A stretch of DNA of 64,000 bases from Nocardia brasiliensis (GTDB taxonomy: Bacteria; Actinomycetota; Actinomycetes; Mycobacteriales; Mycobacteriaceae): the NCBI RefSeq assembly GCF_011801125.1, contig NZ_CP046171.1, positions 2,728,001 to 2,792,000 on the forward strand, read 5' to 3'. Within the stretch, counting starts at the first letter, position 1; each line of letters opens with the position of its first letter. The position numbers and the translations under genes are program-made. Positions 1 through 8,804 of this stretch are shown piece by piece. Below the pieces are notes generated by a model. The model was given only the letters and a program-made list of their open reading frames with translations, had not been told where the DNA came from and searched no databases.

Positions 1-2
1 CT

Positions 3-131
3 CGCGCCCGCGCCTGGGCCTTCCAGCAAGCCATGGGCCTGGTCTGGTACTACCTGCACACCAACCCACCCATGAGCTACCTCGGCCGTCGCACCCTCAC
101 CCGCATCCTCACCGACCCCCCAACTGAGTAA
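3..131 (+). CDS. C-terminal end of an unidentified protein, possibly a phosphotransferase-type kinase
   Basis: The frame is open from the left edge and stops at TAA 129-131, giving the last 42 residues of a protein. The piece is rich in aromatic residues (QQAMGLVWYY) and then basic. Its look recalls the C-terminal helix of aminoglycoside/hydroxyurea-type phosphotransferases, but this is only an impression from a short fragment. The other two forward frames give arginine/proline-rich nonsense, so this frame is the likely coding one. The start lies outside the window. Confidence 0.45.
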   Translation, partial: RARAWAFQQAMGLVWYYLHTNPPMSYLGRRTLTRILTDPPTE

Positions 132-308
132 AACCGTAGTGGGGGTGGGGGTTTGGAGGGTTGGGGTGGTGGTGGGTTGGGTATGTCTTTCTAGCACGGC
201 ATCGTTGGGGAAAGTGGTTCCCCAGTTCGCAACTGGGGTTTCCGGTAGTGCGACCTGTCGCCATAACCTCCGTCCACCGGGATTCATCCGTCCCTTGGAG
301 GAACCGAC

Positions 309-1853
309 ATGCCCCGTATCTTCCGCCGCGCCAATACCGGTCGAGTTCTCGCGACCGCCACCGCGCTGCCGCTCGCTCTGTCACTGGTGCTGATGGGATC
401 GGCGAACGCCGAACCTGCTCCCCCCGAACGACAACTGGCCAACTCGGTCCAGGCGCCCAACATCAAACGGCACCTGGCGGAGTTCCAGAAGATCGCCGAC
501 GCCAACGGCGGCACCCGCGCCGCGGGCACACCCGGCTTCGACGCGTCGCGCGACTATGTCGCCAAGAAGCTGCGCGCGGCGGGCTACCAGGTGACGGTGC
601 AGAAGTTCGATTTCCCGTTCTTCCAAGAGAAGTCGACCGCGGTGCTGAACCAGGTCTCCCCGGATGCCAAGACCTACAAGCCGACCCCGCCCGGCGCCAG
701 TGCGCTCGGCGACTTCGCCACGCTGACCTATTCGGGTTCGGGTGCGGTGAGCGCGAAGGTCCAGGCGGTCGACCTGACGCTGCCGCCCGCGCCGGAACCG
801 AGCTCGACCTCCGGCTGTGAGGCCGCGGACTTCGCGAACTTCACCGCGGGCAATATCGCACTGCTGCAACGTGGTACGTGCGCGTTCGCCGACAAGGCCC
901 GAAACGCCCAGACCGCGGGCGCGGCGGGCGTGATCATCTTCAACGAGGGTCAGCCGGGTCGCACCGACGCCTTCGCGGGCACCCTCGGCGGGCCCGGCTT
1001 CACCATCCCGGTGGTCGGCGCCAGCTTCGCCGTCGGTGAGGATCTCGCCTCGCCCGCCGACACGGTGGTGCGGCTGGTGACCGACACCGAGAGCAAGGTC
1101 CGCTCCACCTCGAACGTGCTGGCCGAGAGCAAGCGCGGCAACCCCGACAAGGTCGTGATGGCTGGGGCGCACCTGGATTCGGTGCTGGCCGGGCCCGGTA
1201 TCAACGACAACGGTTCCGGCAGTGCGGGCGTGCTCGAGGTCGCGTTGCAGATGGCCGCGTTCCCGACCAAGAACAAGGTGCGCTTCGCCTGGTGGGGCGC
1301 TGAGGAACTCGGGCTGCTCGGCTCCGAACACTATGTCGCGAAACTGTCGGAGGCCGAGCGCGCCAAGATCGCCCTCTACCTCAACTTCGACATGATCGGT
1401 TCGCCGAACTTCGCCTACAAGATCTACGACGGTAGCGAGGGCACCCCGGGTTCGGCCGAGATCGAGAAGACCTTCGAGCGCTACTTCGACCTGCTGCGGC
1501 TCCCGCACGTGCCGACCCCGTTCGACGGTCGCTCCGACTACGGTCCGTTCATCGCGGCCGGAATCGCGGCAGGCGGTCTGTTCACCGGTGCGGAGGGCGT
1601 CAAGACCCCCGAGGAGCAGAAGATGTTCGGTGGTGAGGCAGGCAAGGCCTACGACGTCTGCTACCACGGCGCCTGCGACACCATGAAGAACATCAGCGAC
1701 AAGGCGTTGGCCGTGAACACCGGCGGTATCGCCTACTCGGTCGCCACCTACGCGTTCAGCGACAAACTGCCCAGCCGCGGCGGCGCTCCCGCGAAGGCGG
1801 CCGCTCAGCAGCACGACAAGGACGACGCCTACCACGGCGGACTCGTCAAGTAG
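309..1853 (+). CDS. Secreted M28-family zinc aminopeptidase with PA domain
   Basis: This 514-residue protein is an exported zinc metallopeptidase that should trim N-terminal residues from extracellular peptides. A signal peptide with basic start and hydrophobic core occupies about residues 1-34 (ending SANA). A PA (protease-associated) domain covers about 130-255, and the M28 catalytic domain about 260-490. Metal and catalytic residues of the family are visible: H288 and D290 in AHLDS, D300 in GINDNGSG, E332/E333 in WWGAEELG, D361 in NFDMIG and H453 in CYHGACD. TTGGAGGA lies just ahead of the ATG. The layout matches secreted aminopeptidases of Streptomyces and mycobacterial LpqL, but there is no lipobox, so it is probably released. 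A strong hairpin follows the stop. Confidence 0.93.
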   Translation: MPRIFRRANTGRVLATATALPLALSLVLMGSANAEPAPPERQLANSVQAPNIKRHLAEFQKIADANGGTRAAGTPGFDASRDYVAKKLRAAGYQVTVQKFDFPFFQEKSTAVLNQVSPDAKTYKPTPPGASALGDFATLTYSGSGAVSAKVQAVDLTLPPAPEPSSTSGCEAADFANFTAGNIALLQRGTCAFADKARNAQTAGAAGVIIFNEGQPGRTDAFAGTLGGPGFTIPVVGASFAVGEDLASPADTVVRLVTDTESKVRSTSNVLAESKRGNPDKVVMAGAHLDSVLAGPGINDNGSGSAGVLEVALQMAAFPTKNKVRFAWWGAEELGLLGSEHYVAKLSEAERAKIALYLNFDMIGSPNFAYKIYDGSEGTPGSAEIEKTFERYFDLLRLPHVPTPFDGRSDYGPFIAAGIAAGGLFTGAEGVKTPEEQKMFGGEAGKAYDVCYHGACDTMKNISDKALAVNTGGIAYSVATYAFSDKLPSRGGAPAKAAAQQHDKDDAYHGGLVK

Positions 1854-1866
1854 ACCCACGTCCGAC

Positions 1867-1896
1867 CAGGCCCCGGTGGTCCGCCACCGGGGCCTG
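1867..1896 (+). terminator. Hairpin terminator after the M28 peptidase
   Basis: A perfect 13-bp stem (CAGGCCCCGGTGG paired with its complement) closes a TCCG tetraloop 13 bases after the peptidase stop codon. There is no long T-run, as is usual for high-GC actinobacterial terminators. Confidence 0.7.
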
Positions 1897-1936
1897 CTGC
1901 TGTCCGCGGCTCGTGCCCGCCGGAGGGAGCGATATC

Positions 1937-1956
1937 CCCTAAAGTTCCCTAAAGTT
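1937..1956 (+). repeat. Tandem 10-bp direct repeat upstream of the HTH gene, possible operator
   Basis: The decamer CCCTAAAGTT occurs twice in immediate succession, ending 40 bases before the ATG of the helix-turn-helix gene. One-helical-turn spacing and an AT-rich setting in an otherwise GC-rich region fit a regulator binding site. The neighbouring small DNA-binding protein is the obvious candidate binder; this is inference. Confidence 0.4.
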
Positions 1957-1996
1957 ATCTATTGTGTCCTTGGATGGGGATGTTTAAGGTAGTTTT

Positions 1997-2425
1997 ATGT
2001 CTGATGCCTTCTACTCTGTCGAGCAGGTTGCCGAGCGGTTGGGTTTGCATGTCCGCACTATCCGCAACTATGTGCGCGACGGGCGGCTCACGGCGGTGCG
2101 GATCGGCAAGCAGTATCGGATCGCGGCGGCGGATCTGGAGGCGTTCACGGGTCGCCCGGTGCCCGCCGCGGTTCGGGAAAGCGTTGGGCGGCAACGGTAT
2201 AGCGAGGTGTCGAGCATCGTCGAGGTGGACGCGGTCGACGCCGCGACCGCAGACCGGGTCATTTCGCTGGTCATGGGTGCCGCCGCGAACCGCTCGGCGG
2301 ACGAGCAGCGGTTGCGGATCGAGACGGTCTACGACGCGCAGCGGGCGCGGCTGAAAGTCATCGTGCTCGGTGGCCTGGCGGACACGGCACGACTGCTGGA
2401 TTACATCGAAGCGGTGCTCGCCTAG
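1997..2425 (+). CDS. Small helix-turn-helix (excisionase/MerR-like) DNA-binding protein
   Basis: The 142-residue protein starts with an excisionase-type winged helix-turn-helix (about residues 5-52: YSVEQVAERLGLHVRTIRNY, then RDGRLTAVRIGKQYRIAAADL). The remaining 90 residues form an unassigned domain with no obvious catalytic motif. The family binds DNA and usually acts as a local transcription factor; no integrase or phage gene is nearby, so an excision role is unlikely. The ATG at 1997 is chosen because the HTH begins directly after it; another ATG lies four bases downstream in a different frame. It overlaps the potential GTG start of the following hydrolase, suggesting a two-gene operon. 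A tandem decamer repeat sits upstream. Confidence 0.8.
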   Translation: MSDAFYSVEQVAERLGLHVRTIRNYVRDGRLTAVRIGKQYRIAAADLEAFTGRPVPAAVRESVGRQRYSEVSSIVEVDAVDAATADRVISLVMGAAANRSADEQRLRIETVYDAQRARLKVIVLGGLADTARLLDYIEAVLA

Positions 2426-2457
2426 TGACGGGCACCGCGCATAGTCGAGGTGGGGAA

Positions 2458-3297
2458 ATGGGCACGATCTACAAGACCGAGCACGGTGCCGAAGTGATCC
2501 GGCAGCACTACCGGGCGGGGCTGGATGCCTGGCCGGTGCCTGCCGAGCAAGTGCGGATACCGACGCGTGCGGGGGAGACCTTCGTGGTGGTGTCCGGTCC
2601 GCCGGACGCGCCGCCGCTGGTGCTGCTGCACGGTTCGGGTGCGAACGCGACCATGTGGCTCGGCGACATCGCCACGTGGGCAACGGATTTCCGGGTCTAC
2701 GCGGTCGACCTCATCGGGGAGCCCGGTGGTAGTGCGCCGGCGCGGCCGCCGCTGGGTTCGGCGGCGTATGCGCTGTGGCTCGACGAGGTGCTGACAGGCC
2801 TTGGTGTCGACCAGTTTTCGCTGGTGGCTACGTCGCTCGGCGGCTGGTTCGCGCTGGATTACGTGACGCGCAGGCCGGGGCGGGTGACGAAACTGGTGCT
2901 GTTGTGCCCCGGTGGGATCGGCGCGCAGACGATGGGTTGGTTGCCGAAAGCGTTGTTGCTGCGCCTGTTCGGGCGGCGCGGTGCGCGCCGGACCGCGCGC
3001 CTGGTGACCGGGTTGAACTCGCCGGACACCGAGGCCGCCCTCGACCACGTGGTGCGGACCTTCGCCGCCTTCAACCCGCGCACCGAGCGCCTGCCCCTGT
3101 TTCCCGACGACCAACTCCGCGGCATCGCCATGCCGCTGCTGGTCCTGGTCGGTGACCGCGACGTCATGTTCGACTCCGCGGCCACCGCCGCCCGCGTCCG
3201 CCGGTGCGTTCCCCGCGCCACAGTCCGCGTGCTCCCCGACGTAGGCCACGCCATCCTCGGCCAAACCACCCCCATCGCCGAGTTCCTCCGCACCTGA
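2458..3297 (+). CDS. Alpha/beta-hydrolase
   Basis: A 279-residue alpha/beta-hydrolase fold enzyme, substrate unknown. The oxyanion-hole motif LLHGSG lies near residue 60. The nucleophile elbow is ATSLGG with S126, a variant in which the first glycine of GxSxG is alanine. The acid is D233 or D235 in VGDRD, and the catalytic histidine is H264 in DVGHAI. I chose ATG 2458 because GAGGTGGGG sits directly ahead of it. A GTG at 2425 overlapping the previous stop would add 11 residues with no family homology. The tight spacing suggests co-transcription with, and perhaps regulation by, the upstream HTH protein. Confidence 0.85.
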   Translation: MGTIYKTEHGAEVIRQHYRAGLDAWPVPAEQVRIPTRAGETFVVVSGPPDAPPLVLLHGSGANATMWLGDIATWATDFRVYAVDLIGEPGGSAPARPPLGSAAYALWLDEVLTGLGVDQFSLVATSLGGWFALDYVTRRPGRVTKLVLLCPGGIGAQTMGWLPKALLLRLFGRRGARRTARLVTGLNSPDTEAALDHVVRTFAAFNPRTERLPLFPDDQLRGIAMPLLVLVGDRDVMFDSAATAARVRRCVPRATVRVLPDVGHAILGQTTPIAEFLRT

Positions 3298-3400
3298 ACC
3301 CGCCCGGTCACACCCGGACCATGCACCCCCGCAAGAACTCCGACCGCGCACGCGGATTCGTCAGCGAGTCCGCTGTGCGCGCTGTGGGGCGAATCCGCTA

Positions 3401-3429
3401 TGCGCGCCGCGACAGACTCGCGGCGCGCA
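3401..3429. terminator. Hairpin between convergent genes
   Basis: A perfect 12-bp stem (TGCGCGCCGCGA and its complement) closes a 5-base loop between the stops of the hydrolase and the oppositely oriented monooxygenase. It could end transcription from both sides. A second, weaker hairpin (GCGGATTCG with CGAGTCCGC) lies at 3354-3375. Confidence 0.6.
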
Positions 3430-3443
3430 CGGATCCGTGGCAC

Positions 3444-4979
3444 TCAGGGGCGGGGTTCGCCGAACCAGCGGGTGAGGGCGGTGCGCAGGTGGTCCGCGTC
3501 GAGGTCGGTGGCGGTGTTCGTGGCCCAGGCGACGTAGCCGTCGGGGCGGATCAGGAGGGCGGTGGCGGGGGCGTCGGGGTTGTCGGCGGTGACGAGGTCG
3601 ACGCGATCGAGCCACGGGGCGGCGGCCTCGGCGAAGGGCGCGCCGCCACCGAGGGTGAGCAGGACCGGTCGTGCCTTGCGCAGCAACTCCGTCACCCGCG
3701 TTGTGCCCGTGGCGGTTTCGATCGGGAAGTCCGGCACGAGATAGCCGGCGAGCGGGTGGTCGACGCCGGTGTCGTAGCGGGCGTCCGCGCCGGCCATCAA
3801 GCGTGCGATGTAGGCGGCGTTGTCGGGCATCTCGAGCAGTTCGCCGAACAGCGTGCGCAACGCGGTCACCTCGGGGCCGGGTGCGAACAGTGCGGACTGG
3901 GCGAGGGAACTCATCATGACGCGGAGCCCTACGGGGTGCCGCTCGGCGTGGTAGGTATCGAGCAATCCCGTTGGGGCCCAGCCATTCAGGTGCGCGGCGA
4001 GCTTCCAGCCGAGGTTGGCCGCGTCCTGCATGCCGAGATTCAATCCGGGCCCGCCCATCGCCGAGTGCACGTGCGCGGCGTCGCCGACCAGGAAGACGTT
4101 CCCCCGCCGGTACTGCTCGGCTTGCCGGGTGTTCTGATTGTCGATGCGCCGCAACGCGTTCGGGGCGGGGGAGCGGGGCTCCTCGATCGGCACGTCGACA
4201 CCGAGTATCCGACGCAGGCTCGCGCGCAGTTCCGCGACGGACATCGCGGTGCCCTCGGGCGCCGGTTCGCCGCCGGTCTCCTTGGTGGCGAGCATCGTGC
4301 GGCCCGGCTCCAGCTCGGCGTAGATCACGCCGCCGCGCTCGAAGTAGTTGTGCCCGAAATCGATTCGCCCGAAACCGGGGATGTCGAGGCCGCCGTCCGC
4401 GGTGCGCAGTTCGTCGGGCACCCAGACATGCGCCAGCCGTGTGACGTCGTCGGTGTTGGTGCTGCCCGGGAACTCGATGCCGAGCCGTTTGCGGACGAAG
4501 CTCTTTCCGCCGTCGGCGCCGACCAGGAAGGTGGTGTCGAGCTCGTAGACGCCGTCCGGCCCGGTCACCGTGAGCGCGACGCCGCCGTCATAGGGCGACA
4601 GCTCGGTGAGCCGGTGCCCCCACCGTAGGTCGACACCGAGTCCGAGCACCCACTTCTCCAGTTGCCGAGCGACTTTCGGCTGCGACATGAGCTTCGCGTA
4701 CATCACCTTGTCCGGCATGTCCTCGCACGAGTAGGGCAGGCCGCTGAACATGTAGCCGGGCAACGGCGGCGGCGCGGTGCCCGCCTCGTCGTACAGTCCG
4801 CGCATGTCCAGCAGCCGAACTACCTGGCCGACAAGGCCGTTCGCCTTGGGCTCGGCGCTCGGGCCCGGCATCTGGTCGAGCAGCAGCGGCCGGACGCCGG
4901 CGAGGGCGAGCTCGCCCGCGAGCAGCAGACCGTTCGGGCCCGCACCGGAAATGACGACGTCGTAAGAGTTTTCGGGCAT
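3444..4979 (-). CDS. FAD-dependent aromatic-type monooxygenase (PheA/TfdB-like)
   Basis: This 511-residue protein belongs to the class A flavoprotein hydroxylases, which use NADPH, FAD and oxygen to hydroxylate aromatic or polyketide substrates; some members inactivate rifampicin or tetracyclines. It shows the N-terminal dinucleotide fold GAGPNG (G12, G14, G17), the DG motif at D156-G157 (GADGGKS) and the GD motif at G299-D300 (FLVGDAAHVHSAMGG). A C-terminal thioredoxin-like domain includes LLIRPDGYVAWA. It lies 51 bases downstream of a TetR gene in the same direction, so it is the likely target of that regulator. The natural substrate cannot be told from the sequence. Confidence 0.9.
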   Translation of the reverse strand: MPENSYDVVISGAGPNGLLLAGELALAGVRPLLLDQMPGPSAEPKANGLVGQVVRLLDMRGLYDEAGTAPPPLPGYMFSGLPYSCEDMPDKVMYAKLMSQPKVARQLEKWVLGLGVDLRWGHRLTELSPYDGGVALTVTGPDGVYELDTTFLVGADGGKSFVRKRLGIEFPGSTNTDDVTRLAHVWVPDELRTADGGLDIPGFGRIDFGHNYFERGGVIYAELEPGRTMLATKETGGEPAPEGTAMSVAELRASLRRILGVDVPIEEPRSPAPNALRRIDNQNTRQAEQYRRGNVFLVGDAAHVHSAMGGPGLNLGMQDAANLGWKLAAHLNGWAPTGLLDTYHAERHPVGLRVMMSSLAQSALFAPGPEVTALRTLFGELLEMPDNAAYIARLMAGADARYDTGVDHPLAGYLVPDFPIETATGTTRVTELLRKARPVLLTLGGGAPFAEAAAPWLDRVDLVTADNPDAPATALLIRPDGYVAWATNTATDLDADHLRTALTRWFGEPRP

Positions 4980-5030
4980 GACGAATAGACCCCTCTGTGG
5001 TGTGTGAAATTCTTGGTTGTGTTCGGGCGG

Positions 5031-5642
5031 TCAGTGACCGGATGGTTCGGGGAGCCCGGCGGCCACCCCGTCGAAGCCTTGCCGGAGCAGGCCGGTGATG
5101 AGTACGGGCGGATCGGCGTTCACGTACGCCCGCGCCGCTGCGCGCATGACGGCGATGATCACGCCGGCCACCAGGTGCGGATACATGTCGCGCTCGGGAT
5201 CGGTGCCGGTGCGCCGGGCGATCGCCGCGACCCACTCGTCGGTGAGCTCCTTGCCGATGGGGACGTGGTTCTGGGCGACCTCGATGAGCGTGCGGACCCC
5301 GGTCAGCTGCGCCTTGGTCGGCGGTACGTCGCGGATGCCGTCGGCGACGAACGGCGCGACGATGGACTCGGCGATCGCGGTCCACAGCGGTTCATCGTCC
5401 GGGCGTGCCCGGAATTCATCGAGGCTGCGGCGGATTCGGTCGAGGTTGCGATAGGCAAGGGCCTCGAACTTGTTCGCGAAGTAGTTGTTGAACGTGCGCA
5501 CCGACACTCCGGCCGCGGCCGCGATGTCCTCGCGCGTCACGTTGTCCAAGCCGCGCTCGAACGCCAGATTCAGGGTGGCGTCGCTCAATGCGCGACGGGT
5601 GTCGAGCTTTTTGCGCTCCCGCAGACTCAGTTCCTCGGCCAT
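5031..5642 (-). CDS. TetR-family transcriptional regulator
   Basis: The 203-residue protein has a typical N-terminal TetR helix-turn-helix (about residues 15-62; the recognition part reads AAAAGVSVRTFNNYF) and a divergent C-terminal ligand domain ending in GLLRQGFDGVAAGL. It is transcribed with the downstream flavin monooxygenase. The start codon lies 6 bases from a TAGGCT -10-like hexamer, suggesting a leaderless message. Two adjacent palindromes overlap that promoter, so it probably represses its own operon and responds to the monooxygenase substrate or a related compound. Confidence 0.9.
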   Translation of the reverse strand: MAEELSLRERKKLDTRRALSDATLNLAFERGLDNVTREDIAAAAGVSVRTFNNYFANKFEALAYRNLDRIRRSLDEFRARPDDEPLWTAIAESIVAPFVADGIRDVPPTKAQLTGVRTLIEVAQNHVPIGKELTDEWVAAIARRTGTDPERDMYPHLVAGVIIAVMRAAARAYVNADPPVLITGLLRQGFDGVAAGLPEPSGH

Positions 5643-5648
5643 GACACG

Positions 5649-5695
5649 AGCCTACCGCAAAACTTGCCCAGTGGGCAAAGTTTCCCGACGGGAAA
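5649..5695 (-). promoter_or_regulatory. Promoter and double palindromic operator of the tetR-monooxygenase operon
   Basis: Reading leftward, TTGCCC (plus strand 5673-5678) and TAGGCT (5649-5654) are separated by 18 bases and placed 6 bases before the tetR ATG. Two perfect palindromes overlap or abut this promoter: TTGCCCA-g-TGGGCAA at 5664-5678 and TTTCCC-gac-GGGAAA at 5681-5695. Their centres are 17 bases apart. TetR repressors commonly bind such sites as paired dimers; the assignment is inferred from position and symmetry. Confidence 0.65.
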
Positions 5696-5763
5696 GATTT
5701 TGTCGAGTGTGTGCCGTGCGGCGCCGAATGTCGCGGCGCCGCACGGTTACTCGCGGACCGGTT

Positions 5764-6105
5764 TCAGTAGACGGGCCCGGTGTACTTCTCGCCCGGCCCC
5801 TTGCCAGGCTCGTCCGGATGTGCCGACGCCTCCCGGAACGCGCGCTGCAACGACTGGAGTCCGTCCCGGATCGGGCCCGCGTGCGGGCCCAGGTATTCCA
5901 CCGACGCGGTGACCAGACCGGCCAGCGCGGTGATCACCCGGCGCGCCTCGTCCAGATCGCGGCGCGCGCTGTTGTCCGGATCCTCGTCCGCGAGCCCGAG
6001 CTTCTCCGCCGCCGAACTCATCAGCATCACGGCGGCCCGGCTGATCACCTCCACCGCGGGGATGTCGGCCAGTTCGCGCACGGCGTCGTCGAGCTCATCA
6101 GTCAT
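5764..6105 (-). CDS. DUF1844 domain protein
   Basis: This 113-residue acidic protein matches the DUF1844 family, small mostly helical proteins found beside infC in many actinobacteria. The core MLMSSAAEKLGLAD, followed by DLDEARRVITALAGLV, is characteristic, and the C-terminus is a short charged tail (EKYTGPVY). The function is unknown. It is divergent from infC, and its start lies about 100 bases from the infC leader promoter, so the two may share a control region. Confidence 0.85.
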   Translation of the reverse strand: MTDELDDAVRELADIPAVEVISRAAVMLMSSAAEKLGLADEDPDNSARRDLDEARRVITALAGLVTASVEYLGPHAGPIRDGLQSLQRAFREASAHPDEPGKGPGEKYTGPVY

Positions 6106-6185
6106 ACTGGTGACCCTAGTAGGGCGGTTCGGTTGCCCGGTGCGCGCGGCTGTCGCCGGTGCTCGGCCCCTGGTCGCGGACCCGA

Positions 6186-6215
6186 TTCGGCGATAGCCGA
6201 ACGGAATGTTAGACT
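6186..6215 (+). promoter_or_regulatory. Likely promoter of the infC operon with inverted repeat
   Basis: A TGTTAGACT extended -10-like element ends at 6215. The -35-like TTCGGC at 6186 is 18 bases upstream of TAGACT and is itself one arm of a perfect inverted repeat, TTCGGC-gata-GCCGAA (6186-6201). If this promoter is used, infC would have a leader of roughly 320 nucleotides. Confidence 0.45.
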
Positions 6216-6334
6216 TTCCGCTGACGACCGCCCCGGGTTGTGTCTTCTACCAAGATTTCGAGCCAGGGGCTGATAAGTGGAGCCCGACTCCCACCGTTGC
6301 CGACGAGCGATCGTCAGGTCAAACGGTCCGGTCA

Positions 6335-6360
6335 CCCGCCTCCGCAGAGGCGGGTTTCTT
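6335..6360 (+). terminator. Terminator-like hairpin inside the infC leader (possible attenuator)
   Basis: CCCGCCTC and GAGGCGGG form a perfect 8-bp stem around a CGCA tetraloop, followed immediately by TTTCTT. This is the best intrinsic-terminator signature in the window, yet it lies upstream of infC with no gene ending there. It is therefore a good candidate for a leader attenuator. Confidence 0.6.
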
Positions 6361-6422
6361 GTGCGGGGGTTCTCTCGAAGGAGAATCGCGCGTACGAGAC
6401 CGAGCGCGTACTTTCGCGTGCG

Positions 6423-6477
6423 GTCGACCGGTCGACTCGGGCCCCGTTGCGGAATACCGCACCGGGGCTTTCGTGTT
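6423..6477 (+). terminator. Second leader hairpin before infC with adjoining palindrome
   Basis: GCCCCG(t)TGCGG at 6441-6452 pairs with CCGCA(c)CGGGGC at 6457-6468 around an AATA loop, and TTTCGTGTT follows, a second terminator-like element. Just upstream, 6423-6436 is a perfect 14-bp palindrome (GTCGACCGGTCGAC). The structure ends about 70 bases before the infC start. Alternative pairing between the two leader hairpins has not been modelled. Confidence 0.5.
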
Positions 6478-6540
6478 GAACAGGGGTTGCAGTTATTGCG
6501 TGCGGTCGTCTTGACGACACCGCTTGACCTAGGAGGCCCC

Positions 6541-7170
<630 letters not shown>

Positions 7171-7228
7171 TACCGATCAGAGCCGGCGGCCCGCAAGGAC
7201 CGCCGGGACGAGACAGATAGAGGAATCC

Positions 7229-7423
7229 ATGCCGAAGATGAAGAGCCACAGCGGCGCCTCGAAGCGATTCAAGGTGTCCGGCAAGGGCAAGCTGCTTCGC
7301 CAGCAGGCCAACCGTCGCCACCTGTTGGAGCACAAGTCGACCCGCCGGACTCGTCGTCTGGACGGCACGGAGGCCGTCGCGTCCGTCGACGTCCCGCGCG
7401 TGAAGAGGCTGCTCGGTCTCTGA
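7229..7423 (+). CDS. rpmI: 50S ribosomal protein L35
   Basis: The 64-residue protein is a complete L35, recognisable from [20 protein letters not shown] and the basic core [20 protein letters not shown]. It is a late-assembling component of the 50S subunit. GAGGAATCC precedes the ATG. It lies between infC and rplT in the conserved order, 58 bases after infC, so it is part of that operon and probably shares its leader control. Confidence 0.97.
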   Translation: MPKMKSHSGASKRFKVSGKGKLLRQQANRRHLLEHKSTRRTRRLDGTEAVASVDVPRVKRLLGL

Positions 7424-7522
7424 GAGACCGGCAGCAGACCGCGTTCCGGATTCCGGACGCCGACCCACCGACCAACCCCCCGGGTGCCCCGCATGCGCCC
7501 CCTAGATCGACAGGACTGACCC

Positions 7523-7903
7523 ATGGCACGCGTCAAAAGGGCCGTCAACGCTCAGAAGAAGCGTCGTTCCATTCTCGAGGCCTCCAAGGGCTACCGCGGC
7601 CAGCGTTCGCGGCTGTACCGCAAGGCCAAAGAGCAGCAGCTGCACTCGCTCACCTACGCCTACCGGGACCGCCGGGCGCGCAAGGGTGACTTCCGCAAGC
7701 TGTGGATCGCCCGCATCAACGCCGCGGCGCGGCTGAACGACATCACCTACAACCGTTTCATCCAGGGCCTGAAGGCCGCGGGTGTCGAGGTGGACCGCAA
7801 GATCCTCGCCGAGCTCGCTGTCTCCGACGCCGAGGCGTTCGCCGGTCTCGTCGCCGTCGCCAAGGCCGCCCTGCCGCAGGACGTCAACGCGCCGGCTGCC
7901 TAA
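7523..7903 (+). CDS. rplT: 50S ribosomal protein L20
   Basis: The 126-residue L20 is complete and of normal length: [20 protein letters not shown], then [16 protein letters not shown] and the globular C-domain with [18 protein letters not shown]. It binds 23S rRNA early in 50S assembly, and in other bacteria represses its own operon. It is the third gene of infC-rpmI-rplT, 99 bases after rpmI. Confidence 0.97.
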   Translation: MARVKRAVNAQKKRRSILEASKGYRGQRSRLYRKAKEQQLHSLTYAYRDRRARKGDFRKLWIARINAAARLNDITYNRFIQGLKAAGVEVDRKILAELAVSDAEAFAGLVAVAKAALPQDVNAPAA

Positions 7904-7940
7904 GCCGACGTTGACCAGCGGACCTCTTTCGGAACGACCC

Positions 7941-8738
7941 GTGGACGCGCTCTCCGAGCGCAATCCGCGGGTCGTTTCCGCTGTCAAACTGCATCGCGGC
8001 GCGCAGCGTCGCAAGACCGGTCTCTTTCTGGCCGAAGGTGCTAATTCCGTTGCCGCGGCGCTGGATACCGGCCGGGTGCGGGAGCTGTTCTATTCCGCCG
8101 GTGCCGCCGCCCGCGAACACGAGTTGGTCGCCGGTGCCGCCGCGGGCGGCGTGCGCACCACGCTGGTCAGCGACCGCGCCGCCCAGCAGCTCGGCGAAAC
8201 CGTTACCGCCCCGGGGCTGGTCGCGGTATGCGAGCTGCTCGACGTGGCGCTGAGCGAGGTGCTCGACACCGCGCCGCGGATGCTCGCCGTACCGGTCGAG
8301 ATGGCCGAGCCGGGCAACGCGGGCACCCTGATCCGGGTCGCCGATTCGGTGGGCGCGGATGGTGTCGTGCTGGCCGGTGATTCGGTCGACCCGCACAACG
8401 GCAAGTGCGTGCGCGCCAGCGCGGGCAGCCTGTTCCATGTGCCGATCGCCAGGCAGCGCGATATCGGCGAGACGCTGGATGCCCTTGCCGGAGCGGGTAT
8501 CACGATCCTGGCGACCGCCGCGAACGGCGAGGTCGACCTCGACGACGCCGATGAGCTGTTCACCCGCCCGGTGGCGTGGCTGTTCGGCAACGAGGCCCAC
8601 GGGCTCGATCCCGCCGTCGCCCGCCGCGCCGATCATCGCCTGCGCATCCCCATCCGCGGCCGCGCGGAAAGCCTGAACCTGGCCACCGCCGCGGCCATCT
8701 GTCTCTACGCCAACTCCCGCGTCCGCTACGCGCGATAG
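7941..8738 (+). CDS. tsnR: SpoU/TrmH-family 23S rRNA methyltransferase (TsnR-like)
   Basis: A 265-residue SAM-dependent 2'-O-methyltransferase of the SPOUT class, next to rplT as in mycobacteria. The N-terminal substrate-recognition domain (about 1-95) is followed by the knotted catalytic domain with motif 1 EPGNAGTLIRVADSVGADG, motif 2 VAWLFGNEAHGLD and motif 3 SLNLATAAAICLY. It probably methylates 23S rRNA; the exact nucleotide is not evident. GTG 7941 is chosen because it aligns with the mycobacterial N-terminus (ERNPRVVSAVKLHRG) and GGAA lies 6 bases upstream. TTG 7911 would add ten residues. Confidence 0.87.
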   Translation: MDALSERNPRVVSAVKLHRGAQRRKTGLFLAEGANSVAAALDTGRVRELFYSAGAAAREHELVAGAAAGGVRTTLVSDRAAQQLGETVTAPGLVAVCELLDVALSEVLDTAPRMLAVPVEMAEPGNAGTLIRVADSVGADGVVLAGDSVDPHNGKCVRASAGSLFHVPIARQRDIGETLDALAGAGITILATAANGEVDLDDADELFTRPVAWLFGNEAHGLDPAVARRADHRLRIPIRGRAESLNLATAAAICLYANSRVRYAR

Positions 8739-8804
8739 CACGCATCGACGACCGGTCCGTGCGCCATCTGGCCATGTACGGGGGAGTTCTGGTGAAGTGG
8801 GTGG

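Noticed and set aside
1997..2425. The excisionase-like HTH protein as a sign of a prophage or integrated element
   Set aside because: No integrase, attachment-site repeats or phage genes are nearby; the HTH type is also common in ordinary regulators.
3204..4628. A 474-codon plus-strand frame opposite the flavin monooxygenase
   Set aside because: Valine/glycine/arginine-rich shadow; all flavoprotein motifs are on the other strand.
6277..6540. An upstream extension of infC from a conventional start
   Set aside because: The extra 88 residues are unlike IF-3 and would be encoded by the hairpin-rich leader; AGGAGG and homology place the start at ATC 6541.
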